A program made the translations under genes and the position numbers. DNA of 45,594 nt from Deltaproteobacteria bacterium GWA2_45_12 (GTDB lineage Bacteria; UBA10199). Below, piece by piece: positions 16,075 to 26,085 of this stretch. Under the pieces are notes generated by a model, which ran no database searches, had not been told where the DNA came from, and saw only the letters and a program-made list of their open reading frames with translations. How positions within the stretch are numbered: position 1 is the stretch's first letter; each line of letters opens with the position of its first letter. The stretch spans positions 255 to 45,848 of the forward strand of contig MGPH01000058.1 of NCBI GenBank assembly GCA_001797365.1. Reading direction: 5' to 3'.

Positions 16075-17844
16075 ATGTCAAAACCATCATCTGCATTAAA
16101 ACAGACTGAACCCAAAAAACTTAAAGGGCGTGATCTTATTGTTCAATCGCTTGAACGCGAAGGGGTGGAAGTGATTTTTGGATATCCCGGTGGAACTTCC
16201 ATGGAAATTCACCAAGGGCTTACCCTTTCCAAAAAAATTCGCATGATTTTGCCTCGGCATGAACAGGCGGGGGCTTTTGCGGCTGATGGTTATGCGCGCG
16301 CCACGGGGAAGCCCGGTGTTTGTTTGGCTACTTCCGGTCCTGGTGCCACCAATTTGATTACGGGGATTATGGATTGTAAGCTTGATTCCATTCCCATGGT
16401 GGCCCTTACAGGACAGGTGCCCACCACGATGATGGGTGGGGATGCGTTTCAGGAATGTGATATTGTGGGGGCGACCCTTCCCTGTGTGAAGCACAGTTAT
16501 TTGGTCAAAAATATTGACGATATTCCGGCCGTGGTCCATGAAGCTTTCCATATTGCCTCAACAGGGCGGCCAGGCCCTGTGCTTATCGATTTTCCCAAAG
16601 ACATTCAACAGCAGGAAGCGGTGCCCAATTTTGAAAAACGCATTGACAGGCCCGGCTATCATCCCGTGGTGGAACCATCCTCCGAACAGATTAAAAAAGC
16701 ATGGGAACTTATCAGTAAAGCCCAGCGCCCCGTTGTTTATGCGGGGGGCGGTATTATCGCTAGCCAAGCCAGTGATGAGTTGCGGACTTTTGTTCGTAAA
16801 ACACGCATTCCCATCACGACAACCTCGATGGGGTTGGGAGCTTATCCTGAAGACGATCCGCTTTCGCTCCGCATGTTGGGCATGCACGGTGCCGTGTACG
16901 CCAATATTGCCATGAACAAGGCGGATGTGGTGATTGCCTTGGGGGTACGTTTTGATGACCGTGTTACCGGAAAACTTTCCGAGTTTTGCAAAGGGGCCAA
17001 ATTTGTTCATGTGGATATCGATGCCAGCGAATTCAACAAAAACATCAAGGTGGATATCCCCATTTTAGGGGATGTGAAATCCGTTCTTAAAGAATGGAAC
17101 AAAATGGCCAAGCCCTTAAAGCTTGATGCGTGGCACAAGCAGGTTGAAGGCTGGAAAAAAGAATTTGCCCACGGTTATCCTGAAAACAGAAAAACCATCA
17201 TGCCCCAGCATGTCATTGAAGAGCTTTCCCGTCTTTCTCCCAAGGACGCCATTATTAGTGTGGGCGTGGGTCAGCACCAGATGTGGACCGCGCAGTTTTT
17301 TGGATTCCATTCACCACGTAGTTTTTTGTGTTCATCGGGTCTTGGTTCCATGGGTTTTGGCCTGCCTGCGGCCATGGGCGCGCAGATTGCTTTCCCCAAA
17401 CGGACTGTGGTTGATATTGACGGGGATGGCAGCTTTTTAATGAACATCCAGGAATTGCAAACCCTGGTGCAGGAAAAAATTCCTGTGAAGAGCATCATTT
17501 TGAACAATCAATATTTGGGGATGGTGGCCCAATGGGAAGACCGTTTTTATGAAAGTGTCCGGGGGCACACTTATTTGGGCCGGGCTGATTTTGCAGAAAT
17601 TGCCGATGCCTTTGGCATTGCCAGTGACACCATTACCAAACCGGATGAAGTTGTTCCCGCTTTGAAGAAAATGCTCTCCAGCAAGGGCCCGTATGTCCTG
17701 GATGTAAAATACCCCTATGACGACAAATCGCATGGCCACGTCATTCCCATGATTCCCGGCGGCCGCACGTATCTCGACTCCATTTTGCGCGAAGGAATCA
17801 CACTCAAGGATTATTGGAAGAAAAAAGGCGTTTTGGTGGAATGA
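16075..17844 (+). CDS. ilvB: Acetolactate synthase large subunit
   Basis: A 589-residue thiamine-diphosphate enzyme that condenses two pyruvates, or pyruvate and 2-oxobutyrate, in branched-chain amino acid synthesis. The N-terminal domain has VIFGYPGGTSMEIH and the catalytic Glu in LPRHEQ (Glu63). The central FAD-binding domain includes GAVYANIAMNKADVVIALGVRFDDRVTG. The C-terminal ThDP/Mg motif runs from DIDGDGSF to IILNNQYLGMV (about 447-480). The FAD-associated and RFDDR features point to the biosynthetic form, not the catabolic one. No small subunit ilvN or ilvC gene is adjacent. The strong ribosome binding site lies in the repeat immediately upstream. The next gene follows after 15 bases. 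Confidence 0.95.
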   Translation: MSKPSSALKQTEPKKLKGRDLIVQSLEREGVEVIFGYPGGTSMEIHQGLTLSKKIRMILPRHEQAGAFAADGYARATGKPGVCLATSGPGATNLITGIMDCKLDSIPMVALTGQVPTTMMGGDAFQECDIVGATLPCVKHSYLVKNIDDIPAVVHEAFHIASTGRPGPVLIDFPKDIQQQEAVPNFEKRIDRPGYHPVVEPSSEQIKKAWELISKAQRPVVYAGGGIIASQASDELRTFVRKTRIPITTTSMGLGAYPEDDPLSLRMLGMHGAVYANIAMNKADVVIALGVRFDDRVTGKLSEFCKGAKFVHVDIDASEFNKNIKVDIPILGDVKSVLKEWNKMAKPLKLDAWHKQVEGWKKEFAHGYPENRKTIMPQHVIEELSRLSPKDAIISVGVGQHQMWTAQFFGFHSPRSFLCSSGLGSMGFGLPAAMGAQIAFPKRTVVDIDGDGSFLMNIQELQTLVQEKIPVKSIILNNQYLGMVAQWEDRFYESVRGHTYLGRADFAEIADAFGIASDTITKPDEVVPALKKMLSSKGPYVLDVKYPYDDKSHGHVIPMIPGGRTYLDSILREGITLKDYWKKKGVLVE

Positions 17845-17859
17845 TCGTTATAAGGTTTT

Positions 17860-19128
17860 GTGTTTCATATCTTCCTAAAAATTCTAGGAATCTTAGTGTG
17901 GTGTGTCTGTTTTCAGTGCGGTTCTTCAGGTTCAGGCCAAAATTCTGATGGTCAAAACCAAGATGAACAGGCCCCCCAAGATGATGGGGGTGGAGCCCCA
18001 CCTCAATCGGCCCTCTCCTTTTGCCCCGCCTATGTAGATTCGCCCATTTATCGAAAAAGGGCTGTTACCCTTGTTGTAGGTCCCAATGATGACTGGAAGG
18101 GGGCCATTTCAAAGGCAACGCCTGATACCGAAATTTTGTTAAGGGATGGTGTTTACCCCATGGGGAATACCTATGCCATTTACATCCCTGCAGAGGTGAC
18201 AATTCGGGGACAAAGCGGGGACAAAAATAAAGTTCTTATTCAAGGGGCAGGATATGCCGTGGGGAACGAGGGGCTTACTTTTACCGGTGCTAATAGCACG
18301 GTAGCCGATTTAAGCATGACGGGCCAGCGACATCATGCCATCTCCATCAAAGGGGAATTGGGCGCCCAAGCGCCGCATATTTATAATGTAAGTCTTTATG
18401 ATGTCGGAACCCAGCATATCAAAGGCACCCCCGGGGGTGTGCGTAAGGGGGTGATTGCATGTTCCTCCATTGGATATAACCCAGGTAAGGCCAAGGGTGA
18501 TTATGTGGATGCCATTGATATTCACGAAGGGATCGATTGGGTGGTGCGGGATAATTTTATTTACAATCTTACAGGAGATGGAAGCGGATGCGAGGTAGAT
18601 GATTGTTCCATTGACGATTATGTCAGTGGTCCCGCCATTTTATTTTGGAATAATTCTTCCGGTACGATTGTGGAAAGAAACACGATTGCGAATAGTTTTC
18701 GTAATATTGCCTTCGGATTGGGACGGGGGCACACGGGGGGGATCATCCGCAATAATTTTATTTATCGGATTCAAGCAGGCGATGCAGGGATTGAAATTCA
18801 AGGGGCTCGTGGAGTTAAGGTTTATAATAATACGGTGCGTATCTTTGGTTATCCGGGCGCCATTGAGGTGAGGCAGAGCCAAAACATCGATGTCGCCAAT
18901 AATTTGGTGACGCAAGATATCTGGGATCGTGGAGGAAATACGGGCCTTCTTCTTCGTAGCAACATGACCTTCGCCAAAGATGTGGAATTTTTATCGCCGG
19001 ATAGCCCATATCTCAGTGCCATTTCAAGTGCCATTGGGGCGGGTATTTCCCTTGTGGATGTACCCGAAGATTTCGAAGGGCAAAGCCGCGATGGGCTCAT
19101 GGATATTGGGGCCGATCAATCATTCTAA
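17860..19128 (+). CDS. Exported right-handed parallel beta-helix protein
   Basis: A 422-residue protein starting at GTG 17860, the first start after an in-frame TAA, with AAGG just upstream. The N-terminus is hydrophobic (IFLKILGILVWCVCFQCGSSG) and followed by a Gln/Asp/Gly linker, so it is probably a lipoprotein anchored through one of the Cys residues, although the lipobox is not canonical. The rest looks like a pectate-lyase-type beta-helix: a start of DWKGAISKATPDTEILLRDG, then many short rungs such as GTIVERNTIANSFRN and GIIRNNFIYRI, and VKVYNNTVRI. These proteins bind or cleave polysaccharide; no catalytic site can be named. It follows ilvB by 15 bases but is functionally unrelated. Confidence 0.82.
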   Translation: MFHIFLKILGILVWCVCFQCGSSGSGQNSDGQNQDEQAPQDDGGGAPPQSALSFCPAYVDSPIYRKRAVTLVVGPNDDWKGAISKATPDTEILLRDGVYPMGNTYAIYIPAEVTIRGQSGDKNKVLIQGAGYAVGNEGLTFTGANSTVADLSMTGQRHHAISIKGELGAQAPHIYNVSLYDVGTQHIKGTPGGVRKGVIACSSIGYNPGKAKGDYVDAIDIHEGIDWVVRDNFIYNLTGDGSGCEVDDCSIDDYVSGPAILFWNNSSGTIVERNTIANSFRNIAFGLGRGHTGGIIRNNFIYRIQAGDAGIEIQGARGVKVYNNTVRIFGYPGAIEVRQSQNIDVANNLVTQDIWDRGGNTGLLLRSNMTFAKDVEFLSPDSPYLSAISSAIGAGISLVDVPEDFEGQSRDGLMDIGADQSF

Positions 19129-19134
19129 AACTCT

Positions 19135-19210
19135 TCTAAATAAAATAACCTTGTATTTTATTAAAATATATGAAAAATTAGGTATTATTTTATTAAATAA
19201 TTAATAAAAC
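19135..19210 (+). promoter_or_regulatory. AT-rich near-palindromic region before the first DUF4143 ATPase
   Basis: The 76 bases before ATG 19211 are almost all A and T, with near-palindromes TATTTTATTAAAATA and TTATTTTATTAAATAA. No ribosome binding site is visible. It is the likely promoter, perhaps with operator sites. The other DUF4143 gene also has dyads at its start. Confidence 0.35.
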
Positions 19211-20536
19211 ATGTACCTAGAAAGAAAAATAGAAGTTTATTTGAATCAATGGGCCAAAGTTCCCAATAGGCGACCTCTTTTGCTCCGCGGGGCCAGGCAA
19301 GTGGGAAAGTCGACCTTGATCGAACAATGGGGTGCCCGCTTTTTTGAAAAAACCATCGTTATTAATTTCGAGCAATATCCCAAATACAAAGAAGCCTTTA
19401 AGGAATTGGATCCACAAAAAATTCTGGATGTTTTAAGTTTGCTTTCCAATCAACCCATTCAGGAAGGTTCCCACCTTCTGTTTTTGGACGAGATTCAGGA
19501 ATGTCCCCAGGCCATAACAGCCCTTCGTTATTTTTTTGAACAAAAGCCGGGCCTGCATGTGATAGGCGCGGGATCGTCCTTGGAAATGGCGCTGCAATCC
19601 GATTCCATTAAAGTACCCGTAGGGCGGATCGAGTATCTTTATTTGTACCCTTTCAGTTTTGAGGAATTTTTAAAAGCTATAGGAGAAAATCTTTTGATGA
19701 ACCACCTTGCGGAAGTGGATTTTGATCACCCACCCGCTTTGCCAGTGCACGAAAAGCTTTTAAGTTTGTTAACCCAATTTTTCTTCTTGGGCGGGATGCC
19801 CGCTGTTGTTGAAGAATATGTACGCACCAAGGATTTGCTGCGCTGCAAACAACTTCAGCACGATATTTTAACCACGTACAATCAGGATTTCGGCAAATAC
19901 CACCGTTTGGCCAAGAAGGAATGTTTGGAAGCCGTTCTGAATGCCATGCCTTCTTTAGTCGGAAATAAACTTGTTTATGCAAAGGTCAGCACTGATCACA
20001 CGGCTTTGGAACTTAAAAAAGCCATTGGGCTTTTGGAAGGGGTGGGCATTCTTCATCGAGTGTTTCAGTCAACGGCGCGGCAGGTTCCCTTGGCAGCGGG
20101 GAAAAAGGAAAAGTTTTACAAAACCCTATTTTTGGACATTGGCCTTCTTCAATCGATGAGCGGCCTGGGGGCCGAAATTCTCAATCCCGATAAAATCATG
20201 GACACACATCGCGGTGCCTTGGCCGAACAATTTGTGGGGCAGGGGCTTTTGCATTTGTTTCAAGGAGAAGAGCCGCAGCTTTATTATTGGTTTCGGGAAG
20301 CCAAGAGTAGCTCGGCTGAGGTGGATTATCTTTGGGCGCATCAGGGGCAGATTTATCCTGTTGAAGTGAAATCAGGAAAAAGCGGCTCTTTAAAGAGCCT
20401 GAATCTAATCCTTAAGGAATATGATCTTCCCAGGGGCATTCGCTTTTCACAAAAACCATTACAGCGTGAAGGATTGCTGGTTTCCATTCCCTTATATCTT
20501 GTTGGCCAGCTTCCACGGCTACTTCAGGTGGGATGA
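19211..20536 (+). CDS. AAA ATPase with DUF4143 domain (first copy)
   Basis: A 441-residue protein of the AAA_14/DUF4143 family. The P-loop is GARQVGKST at 27-35 and the Walker B acidic pair is in LLFLDEIQECP. RALAEQF-like and YYWFREAKSSSAEVDYL segments in the C-terminal half are typical of the DUF4143 nuclease-like fold with an ExK-type motif (PVEVKSGKSGS). The family is widespread in bacteria and archaea, often carried like an accessory module, and its biological role is not established. This copy is about 10-15 percent similar at best to the second copy at 22407-23693 and is of a different subtype. It converges on the RCC1 gene with a 22-base gap. Confidence 0.85.
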   Translation: MYLERKIEVYLNQWAKVPNRRPLLLRGARQVGKSTLIEQWGARFFEKTIVINFEQYPKYKEAFKELDPQKILDVLSLLSNQPIQEGSHLLFLDEIQECPQAITALRYFFEQKPGLHVIGAGSSLEMALQSDSIKVPVGRIEYLYLYPFSFEEFLKAIGENLLMNHLAEVDFDHPPALPVHEKLLSLLTQFFFLGGMPAVVEEYVRTKDLLRCKQLQHDILTTYNQDFGKYHRLAKKECLEAVLNAMPSLVGNKLVYAKVSTDHTALELKKAIGLLEGVGILHRVFQSTARQVPLAAGKKEKFYKTLFLDIGLLQSMSGLGAEILNPDKIMDTHRGALAEQFVGQGLLHLFQGEEPQLYYWFREAKSSSAEVDYLWAHQGQIYPVEVKSGKSGSLKSLNLILKEYDLPRGIRFSQKPLQREGLLVSIPLYLVGQLPRLLQVG

Positions 20537-20558
20537 GTTAAAAAAGGCATGCTTAATT

Positions 20559-22280
20559 TTAATGATCGACGAGCGTTGCCGAATCCTCCCTTGTTCCATT
20601 GCCTAATTGTCCGTAAAAATTATCGCCCCAAGTCCAGATTCCACCCCCTGTATCCATCAAGAGGCTGAAACGATAACCGGCATCGATGCTTTCGGTGGGC
20701 GGGGGCCTTTCCATGGTATGGGGAGCGGCCACACGGTGATCAAGGCTCATTCCCGCTTGACCATCGCTATTAGAGCCCCAGACCCATAGGGTTATATTGT
20801 CGGCAAGCGCTAAGGTATGGAATCCACCCGAAGCTATTTTGGTAATCCCGCTTAATTCTTCGACCTTAATGGGTTGGAGGGCCGGCGGGGCTTGAAAACC
20901 ACTTTGTCCATTCCCCAATTGACCGCTGAAATTATCTCCCCAGACCCAGACCGTACCGTCATGTTTGAGAGCGACCGAATGCCCCCATCCGCAATCAATG
21001 GCGCGTACATTGGTGAGTTCTTGAACTTGAATCGGTTGGTGCTGATCATCAGTATTTCCTGTGCCCAATTCCCCATGTTCGTTACGTCCCCAGGCCCACA
21101 CGGTTCCGTCATTTTTAAGAGCGAGGGAATGAGCATAACAACTGGCAACCTGAGTGATACTGGATAAACCGGGGACCAAAACCGGGGTATTACGGGAAAT
21201 GGTTGTGCCATCGCCGAGTTCTCCACTTGCATTTTTTCCCCACGCCCATACGGTGCCGTCCCTCTGGGCCACTAATGAATGATAGTTGGAGGAAGCAAGA
21301 GAGATGACATTGGAAATTCCTTCAATTGTTTGGGGTGTTGGGGAAGGATCACTTTCATAACCAAGGCCCAACTGGCCAAAATCGTTTCGACCCCAGCTCC
21401 ATACAATTCCTTGGTTATCAAGAGCCGTTGAGTAATAAACTCCTCCAGAAAGCGAAATCAATCGGTTGGGAAATTGAACATCAGGGTTACTAAGGAAAGG
21501 TTTGTAGGAAGAAGGGGAAGAGGCTAGTTCGCCATAGGCATTGCTGCCCCAGCCACTTAAGTGGCTGTTCCAAGGATCGATATAAAAAGCGTGGGAAAAA
21601 GCGGCGGCGACCAAGGGGCCATTTTCTGACTCACCCGGAATGTCGGGGGTTAAAGGGCCTAAACCATCTCCTTGATCATCAATATCTTCCGCATCATCCA
21701 AATCGGTTCGACGGAGTCCTTTTATTTTAACGGAAACCTGGCAGTCACTAACGGCACCATCACTTAAATCACTGCATTCGGATGAAAAATCGAGATCACC
21801 GACACTGGGGCCGGAAAGTTCCTGTTTATCGGAAGAGAGAGTCAACCGGGTTACGCCCATCACCGAGGCATTGCATTCTTCAAAAACGGATTCTTCGTAG
21901 GTTTCTTCAAAAGTGATCACCGAACCTCCCGCGAGGCAGCGGAGGGTGGCCGTATTTTCCAATATTTCTTCAGCTCCCCCATAACCGACTTCCCGAAGCA
22001 CATAGACACGGGTCACGCGGCACCCCTCTTCTGTTTGGGAAATGCGGTAGTAAGAAATAGTTTCTTCCCCTTCAATATTGTCTACGAAAGAACAATTGGT
22101 TGCAGGGGAGGTCGCATGAAATTCCCAAACCCCAAAAAGGGCCGCATCCGGGGGTGAGTTGGGAACTTCATTCGGATCAGGAAGGTCAATATTTTTTTCA
22201 TCGCTGTCTCCCCCTCCACCACAACCGATAAGGGTCAGGGAGCACAAAAGAAATAAGGCAAAAAAGAATATTTTTTTCAT
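20559..22280 (-). CDS. RCC1-repeat lipoprotein
   Basis: A 573-residue exported protein. It begins MKKIFFFALFLLCSLTLIGCGGGG, a lipoprotein signal with lipobox LIGC. After a linker and a domain of about 190 residues containing several Cys, the C-terminal 340 or so residues are six or seven RCC1 repeats with units such as GTVWAWGKNASGELGDGTT and GTVWVWGDNFSGQLGNGQ, expected to form a seven-blade beta-propeller. It is likely anchored in the outer membrane and surface-exposed. The binding partner is unknown. A good ribosome binding site (GGAG) precedes the ATG. Confidence 0.9.
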   Translation of the reverse strand: MKKIFFFALFLLCSLTLIGCGGGGDSDEKNIDLPDPNEVPNSPPDAALFGVWEFHATSPATNCSFVDNIEGEETISYYRISQTEEGCRVTRVYVLREVGYGGAEEILENTATLRCLAGGSVITFEETYEESVFEECNASVMGVTRLTLSSDKQELSGPSVGDLDFSSECSDLSDGAVSDCQVSVKIKGLRRTDLDDAEDIDDQGDGLGPLTPDIPGESENGPLVAAAFSHAFYIDPWNSHLSGWGSNAYGELASSPSSYKPFLSNPDVQFPNRLISLSGGVYYSTALDNQGIVWSWGRNDFGQLGLGYESDPSPTPQTIEGISNVISLASSNYHSLVAQRDGTVWAWGKNASGELGDGTTISRNTPVLVPGLSSITQVASCYAHSLALKNDGTVWAWGRNEHGELGTGNTDDQHQPIQVQELTNVRAIDCGWGHSVALKHDGTVWVWGDNFSGQLGNGQSGFQAPPALQPIKVEELSGITKIASGGFHTLALADNITLWVWGSNSDGQAGMSLDHRVAAPHTMERPPPTESIDAGYRFSLLMDTGGGIWTWGDNFYGQLGNGTREDSATLVDH

Positions 22281-22406
22281 GGGAAATCTCCGTTATTGAG
22301 AATGTCATCTTATTATCGGTAAACGTGATAAAAGAGTTGCTAGGTTTTTTGGAGGAGTTTTTTAAAATTTTTAGATGAAAAAACTGGGATATTTCATAAC
22401 TTAAAC

Positions 22407-23693
22407 CTACTCCAAACAACTCGCAAAAACCTCAATGCTTACGCTGGTGATTTTGTCGTTTACTGAGAAGATATTTTCTTCTTCGACAACCAGGAGGGAT
22501 TCGGTGGGTTTGAAATGCTTCTCAAAATAAGGGAGATGCCCCGTTCCATGTTTGACTTTCAGTTTGCATTCAATGGCGATGGCGATACTTTTTTTATCGC
22601 GCAAAACAAAATCGATTTCATGTTGTTGGTAGTCCCGGTAGAAGCCAAGCTTGAAGTGAGGAAGAAAGCCGGATATTTCGGGCCACAACCCACGGTAAAG
22701 CAGGCACGCTACTGTACTTTCGAAAGGCGCCCCTTCCATCAGGGGTGTTTGGTAGCGGGCAAAGCAAAAATCCATGGGGTAGAATTTTTTCTCCTTGCGA
22801 ATTTGTTTGGCTTTGGAAATTTGGCAAACGGGGATGTCATAGCCCCATAAAACCTGTTGCAAGGCACGAATGTCACTTTTAATGGTATTTGGCGACACTC
22901 CCAAAGTTTGCGCCAGACTGTTGATAGAGTAAGTAGAGCCCATGCCTTCCAAAAGTAATTCATAAACCCGATAAACTCTTTCTACATCCTTACCCAAGTT
23001 TAAGTCTCTCAAATCCCTATCCAGCATGGCCGCCTGATAATCCGTTAGCCATTGTTTTAAAAAAATCTCATTTTGCTGGAGGAGATTTTCCGGATAGCTT
23101 CCATGCTGGGCATAAATGTTCCAGAGGCCACGCAAGTTTTTTTGATGTTTAAAGTTGGACCGGATGGCCTCTCTCAATAATCCCTTTCCTTTCCAAGCCG
23201 GGGCTAAGTCAATTTCAGGAGCCATGGATTGGACATATTCCCTGAAGGAGAGGGGAAACAGTGTGAACCACACGGCTCTTCCCGCCAGAGAATCCCCTTT
23301 GTCCTGCTTGCGTAATTCAAAAGCAGAGGAGCCGGACGCCACATAGTTAATAACATGGTGTGTCTTGTCGTAGGTTCCCTTCATGAGATTACGCCATCCC
23401 TTGACCTTGTGGATCTCATCGATAAAAACAAGAGGCTTAGGGGAGAGGTTTTCTTTTTTGGGAAACGGGCCGATGGAGCGTTCGTACCAATTGATGATTT
23501 CTTCCGGCATTTTCTTGAAGCGAAGACGCTCGGAGGCCACGTCCATATTGAGTTCAAAATCAGGCTTGAGGCAATGCGTGATTAAAAACGTTTTCCCTGC
23601 CTGCCTGGGGCCCGAAATGAAAATGATCTTATTCTTAAAAAGACCTAATTGCTTGGTTAAGTGACGTTCAAAGGCCATGGCAAATTTATTCAT
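22407..23693 (-). CDS. AAA_14-type ATPase with DUF4143 domain (second copy)
   Basis: A 428-residue protein with P-loop GPRQAGKTF at 28-36 and Walker B LVFIDEIHKVKGWR, followed by the family's SGSSAFELRK sensor and, at the C-terminal side, a DUF4143 region with AIAIECKLKV that resembles a nuclease ExK motif. A middle segment (INSLAQTLGVSPNTIKSDIRAL) looks like a winged helix. The role is unknown. The ATG (23691-23693) lies inside the first of two palindromic sites, which suggests autoregulation. No Shine-Dalgarno sequence is seen. Confidence 0.85.
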   Translation of the reverse strand: MNKFAMAFERHLTKQLGLFKNKIIFISGPRQAGKTFLITHCLKPDFELNMDVASERLRFKKMPEEIINWYERSIGPFPKKENLSPKPLVFIDEIHKVKGWRNLMKGTYDKTHHVINYVASGSSAFELRKQDKGDSLAGRAVWFTLFPLSFREYVQSMAPEIDLAPAWKGKGLLREAIRSNFKHQKNLRGLWNIYAQHGSYPENLLQQNEIFLKQWLTDYQAAMLDRDLRDLNLGKDVERVYRVYELLLEGMGSTYSINSLAQTLGVSPNTIKSDIRALQQVLWGYDIPVCQISKAKQIRKEKKFYPMDFCFARYQTPLMEGAPFESTVACLLYRGLWPEISGFLPHFKLGFYRDYQQHEIDFVLRDKKSIAIAIECKLKVKHGTGHLPYFEKHFKPTESLLVVEEENIFSVNDKITSVSIEVFASCLE

Positions 23694-23740
23694 GTCTATG
23701 AATAAATTTCAATAAAATTATTCATGTCTATGAATAATTT
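23683..23740 (-). promoter_or_regulatory. Two tandem palindromic operator-like sites at the DUF4143 gene start
   Basis: Two near-identical dyads, ATTTATTCAT-gtct-ATGAATAAAT and AATTATTCAT-gtct-ATGAATAATT, are spaced 32 bases apart (three helical turns). The first covers the start codon of the ATPase gene. Identical cores and regular spacing on one face of the helix suggest cooperative binding of a dimeric repressor, possibly encoded by the gene itself through its winged-helix-like segment. Confidence 0.65.
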
Positions 23741-23780
23741 TCAATAAACTGTTTTTATAAATATTAAGTATTTGAATTTA

Positions 23781-25760
23781 TTATATTTTTTGAATGAGCT
23801 TCTCCACCACCGAAGGATCCGCCAGCGTGGAAATATCCCCCAAATTATCCAAATCATTTTCGGCGATTTTGCGGAGGATGCGGCGCATGATTTTGCCGCT
23901 CCGGGTTTTGGGGAGGGCTGCGGCGAATTGGATTTTATCGGGCACGGCGATGGGGCCGATTTCTTCGCGAACGTGCGCAGCTAATTCTTTTAAAAGGGAT
24001 TCGTTGCCTGAAATATTTTCTTTCAGCGTCACGAAGGCATACAGCCCCTGGCCTTTGATTGCGTGGGGCATGGGGACGACGGCGGCCTCCGAAACGCTTG
24101 TATGCGAGACAAGCGCGCTTTCGACTTCGGCGGTTCCGATGCGGTGCCCCGAGACATTGACCACGTCATCAATACGGCCCAAGAGCCAGTAATCGCCATC
24201 CTTGTCGATGCGGCAACCATCCCCTGTGAAATAAAGATTTGGAAATGTCGTAAAATAAGTATCGATGAAGCGATCGTGATCGCCCCAGGTGGTGCGCATC
24301 ATCCCCGGCCAGGGTTTTTTGATGCAGAGCTTGCCGCCCTCATTTGTGGCACATTCAGTTCCATCATCCTTAAGAACAATTGGTTCAACTCCAAAAAAAG
24401 GCCGAGAGGCACTTCCCGGTTTCAACGTATGGGCGCCGGGAAGCGGGGAGATGAGGATACCACCCGTTTCTGTTTGCCACCATGTATCGACAATGGGGCA
24501 TTTTTCTTTTCCGATGTTTTGGTAATACCAATTCCAAGCTTCGGGATTGATGGGTTCGCCCACACTTCCGAGAAGACGCAACGAATCCAAATTATATTTT
24601 TTCGGCCATGCCTCTCCTGCCTGCATCAGCGAACGAATGGCCGTGGGGGCGGTGTAGAAGATCGAAACCTTGTGTTTTTCAACCACCTGCCAAAACCGTC
24701 CGGCATCGGGATAGGTTGGCACGCCTTCAAACATCAAGGCTGTGGCCCCATTGGCCAAGGGGCCGTAGACAATATAGGAATGCCCCGTCACCCAGCCCAC
24801 ATCGGCGGTACACCAGTAAATGTCCTCCGGCTTGCAATCAAAAATATATTTGTGAGTGAGCGAAACGTGCAGCAAATATCCAGCGGTCGTATGCAAAACC
24901 CCTTTGGGTTTTCCCGTGGAGCCTGAGGTGTAGAGGATGAAGAGCGGATCCTCCGCTTTCATCGGCTGGGCTTCATGCTTGGGAGAGGCTTTGGCCATTT
25001 CATCGTGCCACCATGCATCCCGCTTAGGTGTTATTGTGATTTTTCCAGCACCCCGTTTGACGACGATGACATGTTCAATCGAAGGGCAGTTCGCCAACGC
25101 TTCATCCGCAATATTTTTAAGTGGGATTTCTTTTCCTGCACGAAACCCAACATCTGCCGTGACTAAAACTTTGCATTGCGAGTCGATAATCCGATGAGAA
25201 AGCGATTCCGCGCTAAATCCACCAAACACAATGGAGTGGATGGCACCCAGTCGCGCGCAGGCGAGCATGGCCACAGCGGCTTCGGGAATCATGGGCATGT
25301 AGAGGCAGACGCGGTCGCCTTTTTGGACTCCTTTTTGGAGGAGGACATTGGCAAATTGGCAGACAAGTTTATGCAATTCGCCATAAGAAATCTTTTTTAT
25401 CTCCTCATCTTTTTCTCCCTGCCAAAGAATCGCGATTTTGTCTTTTGTGGGTCCTTTCAGATGGCGGTCCAGACAATTGACGGCAATATTAAGCTCTCCA
25501 TCTTCAAACCAACTGTGTTGAATAATCCGCTTTTTTGAGTCCCATGTATATTTAAGAGCATGTGTTGGAAATTTAGACCACGTAAGGGTTTTAGCTTGTT
25601 CAAGCCAGAAATTTTGGGGTTCTTTGAGGGAACGGTCGTACAACGTTTGATATTGTTCCAAAAACCGAAGGTGGGCTTGTTTTGCAAACGAATTGGATGG
25701 GGGATACGTTTTGCCATTGTGTTGAAGCGACAAAATAGAAGAAGAATTTTGCATAATCAT
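23781..25760 (-). CDS. acs: Acetyl-CoA synthetase
   Basis: A 659-residue AMP-forming enzyme that makes acetyl-CoA from acetate, ATP and CoA through acetyl-AMP. Motifs in order: the phosphate-binding loop [37 protein letters not shown]; the adenylation motif [41 protein letters not shown]; and the acetylatable Lys in [11 protein letters not shown]. Length and motifs match Acs closely. ATG 25760 or ATG 25754 is preferred over TTG 25766. The gene stands alone, flanked by AT-rich regions, and links to the beta-oxidation genes through acetyl-CoA. Confidence 0.97.
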   Translation of the reverse strand: MIMQNSSSILSLQHNGKTYPPSNSFAKQAHLRFLEQYQTLYDRSLKEPQNFWLEQAKTLTWSKFPTHALKYTWDSKKRIIQHSWFEDGELNIAVNCLDRHLKGPTKDKIAILWQGEKDEEIKKISYGELHKLVCQFANVLLQKGVQKGDRVCLYMPMIPEAAVAMLACARLGAIHSIVFGGFSAESLSHRIIDSQCKVLVTADVGFRAGKEIPLKNIADEALANCPSIEHVIVVKRGAGKITITPKRDAWWHDEMAKASPKHEAQPMKAEDPLFILYTSGSTGKPKGVLHTTAGYLLHVSLTHKYIFDCKPEDIYWCTADVGWVTGHSYIVYGPLANGATALMFEGVPTYPDAGRFWQVVEKHKVSIFYTAPTAIRSLMQAGEAWPKKYNLDSLRLLGSVGEPINPEAWNWYYQNIGKEKCPIVDTWWQTETGGILISPLPGAHTLKPGSASRPFFGVEPIVLKDDGTECATNEGGKLCIKKPWPGMMRTTWGDHDRFIDTYFTTFPNLYFTGDGCRIDKDGDYWLLGRIDDVVNVSGHRIGTAEVESALVSHTSVSEAAVVPMPHAIKGQGLYAFVTLKENISGNESLLKELAAHVREEIGPIAVPDKIQFAAALPKTRSGKIMRRILRKIAENDLDNLGDISTLADPSVVEKLIQKI

Positions 25761-25854
25761 ATCCAATTCTTATCCATAATTCATGGCCTAAAAATTTTTT
25801 TTAAGCAATTTTTTCTTTTATAAACCGATAATAAATAACAGAAAAGGAGATTTT

Positions 25855-26085
25855 ATGACGCAAGTAGGCACTATAAAACTGGTCCCTGCCCTTGGGCCTT
25901 GCCAACATCCCATCACTCCAGAGGAACAAAGAGTTTATGTGTTGGGAGCAGATAATCCATTTGAGATGTTTCAAAGATATACGGAAGTTATCATTGGGAA
26001 ATATCGTCCAAATGTATGTGCGCAAGAGGCGCAGAATGCAAGGGATAACGAATTCGATGACGGAGATGCGGAAAATCTAGATTAG
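25855..26085 (+). CDS. Small acidic protein of unknown function
   Basis: A 76-residue protein with an excellent ribosome binding site (AAAAGGAG, seven bases before the ATG), which is the main reason to believe it. It has two Cys (CQHP and VCAQ) and an acidic tail (NEFDDGDAENLD). There is no signal peptide, membrane segment or recognisable fold. A possible -10 (GATAAT) lies upstream near 25832-25837. Its neighbours give no hint: acs diverges from it and the decayed tadA fragment starts right at its stop codon. Confidence 0.6.
   Translation: MTQVGTIKLVPALGPCQHPITPEEQRVYVLGADNPFEMFQRYTEVIIGKYRPNVCAQEAQNARDNEFDDGDAENLD

Noticed and set aside
16075-19128. ilvB and the beta-helix gene as a functional operon
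   Set aside because: Spacing is close (15 bases) but there is no functional link, and no ilvN or ilvC is present.
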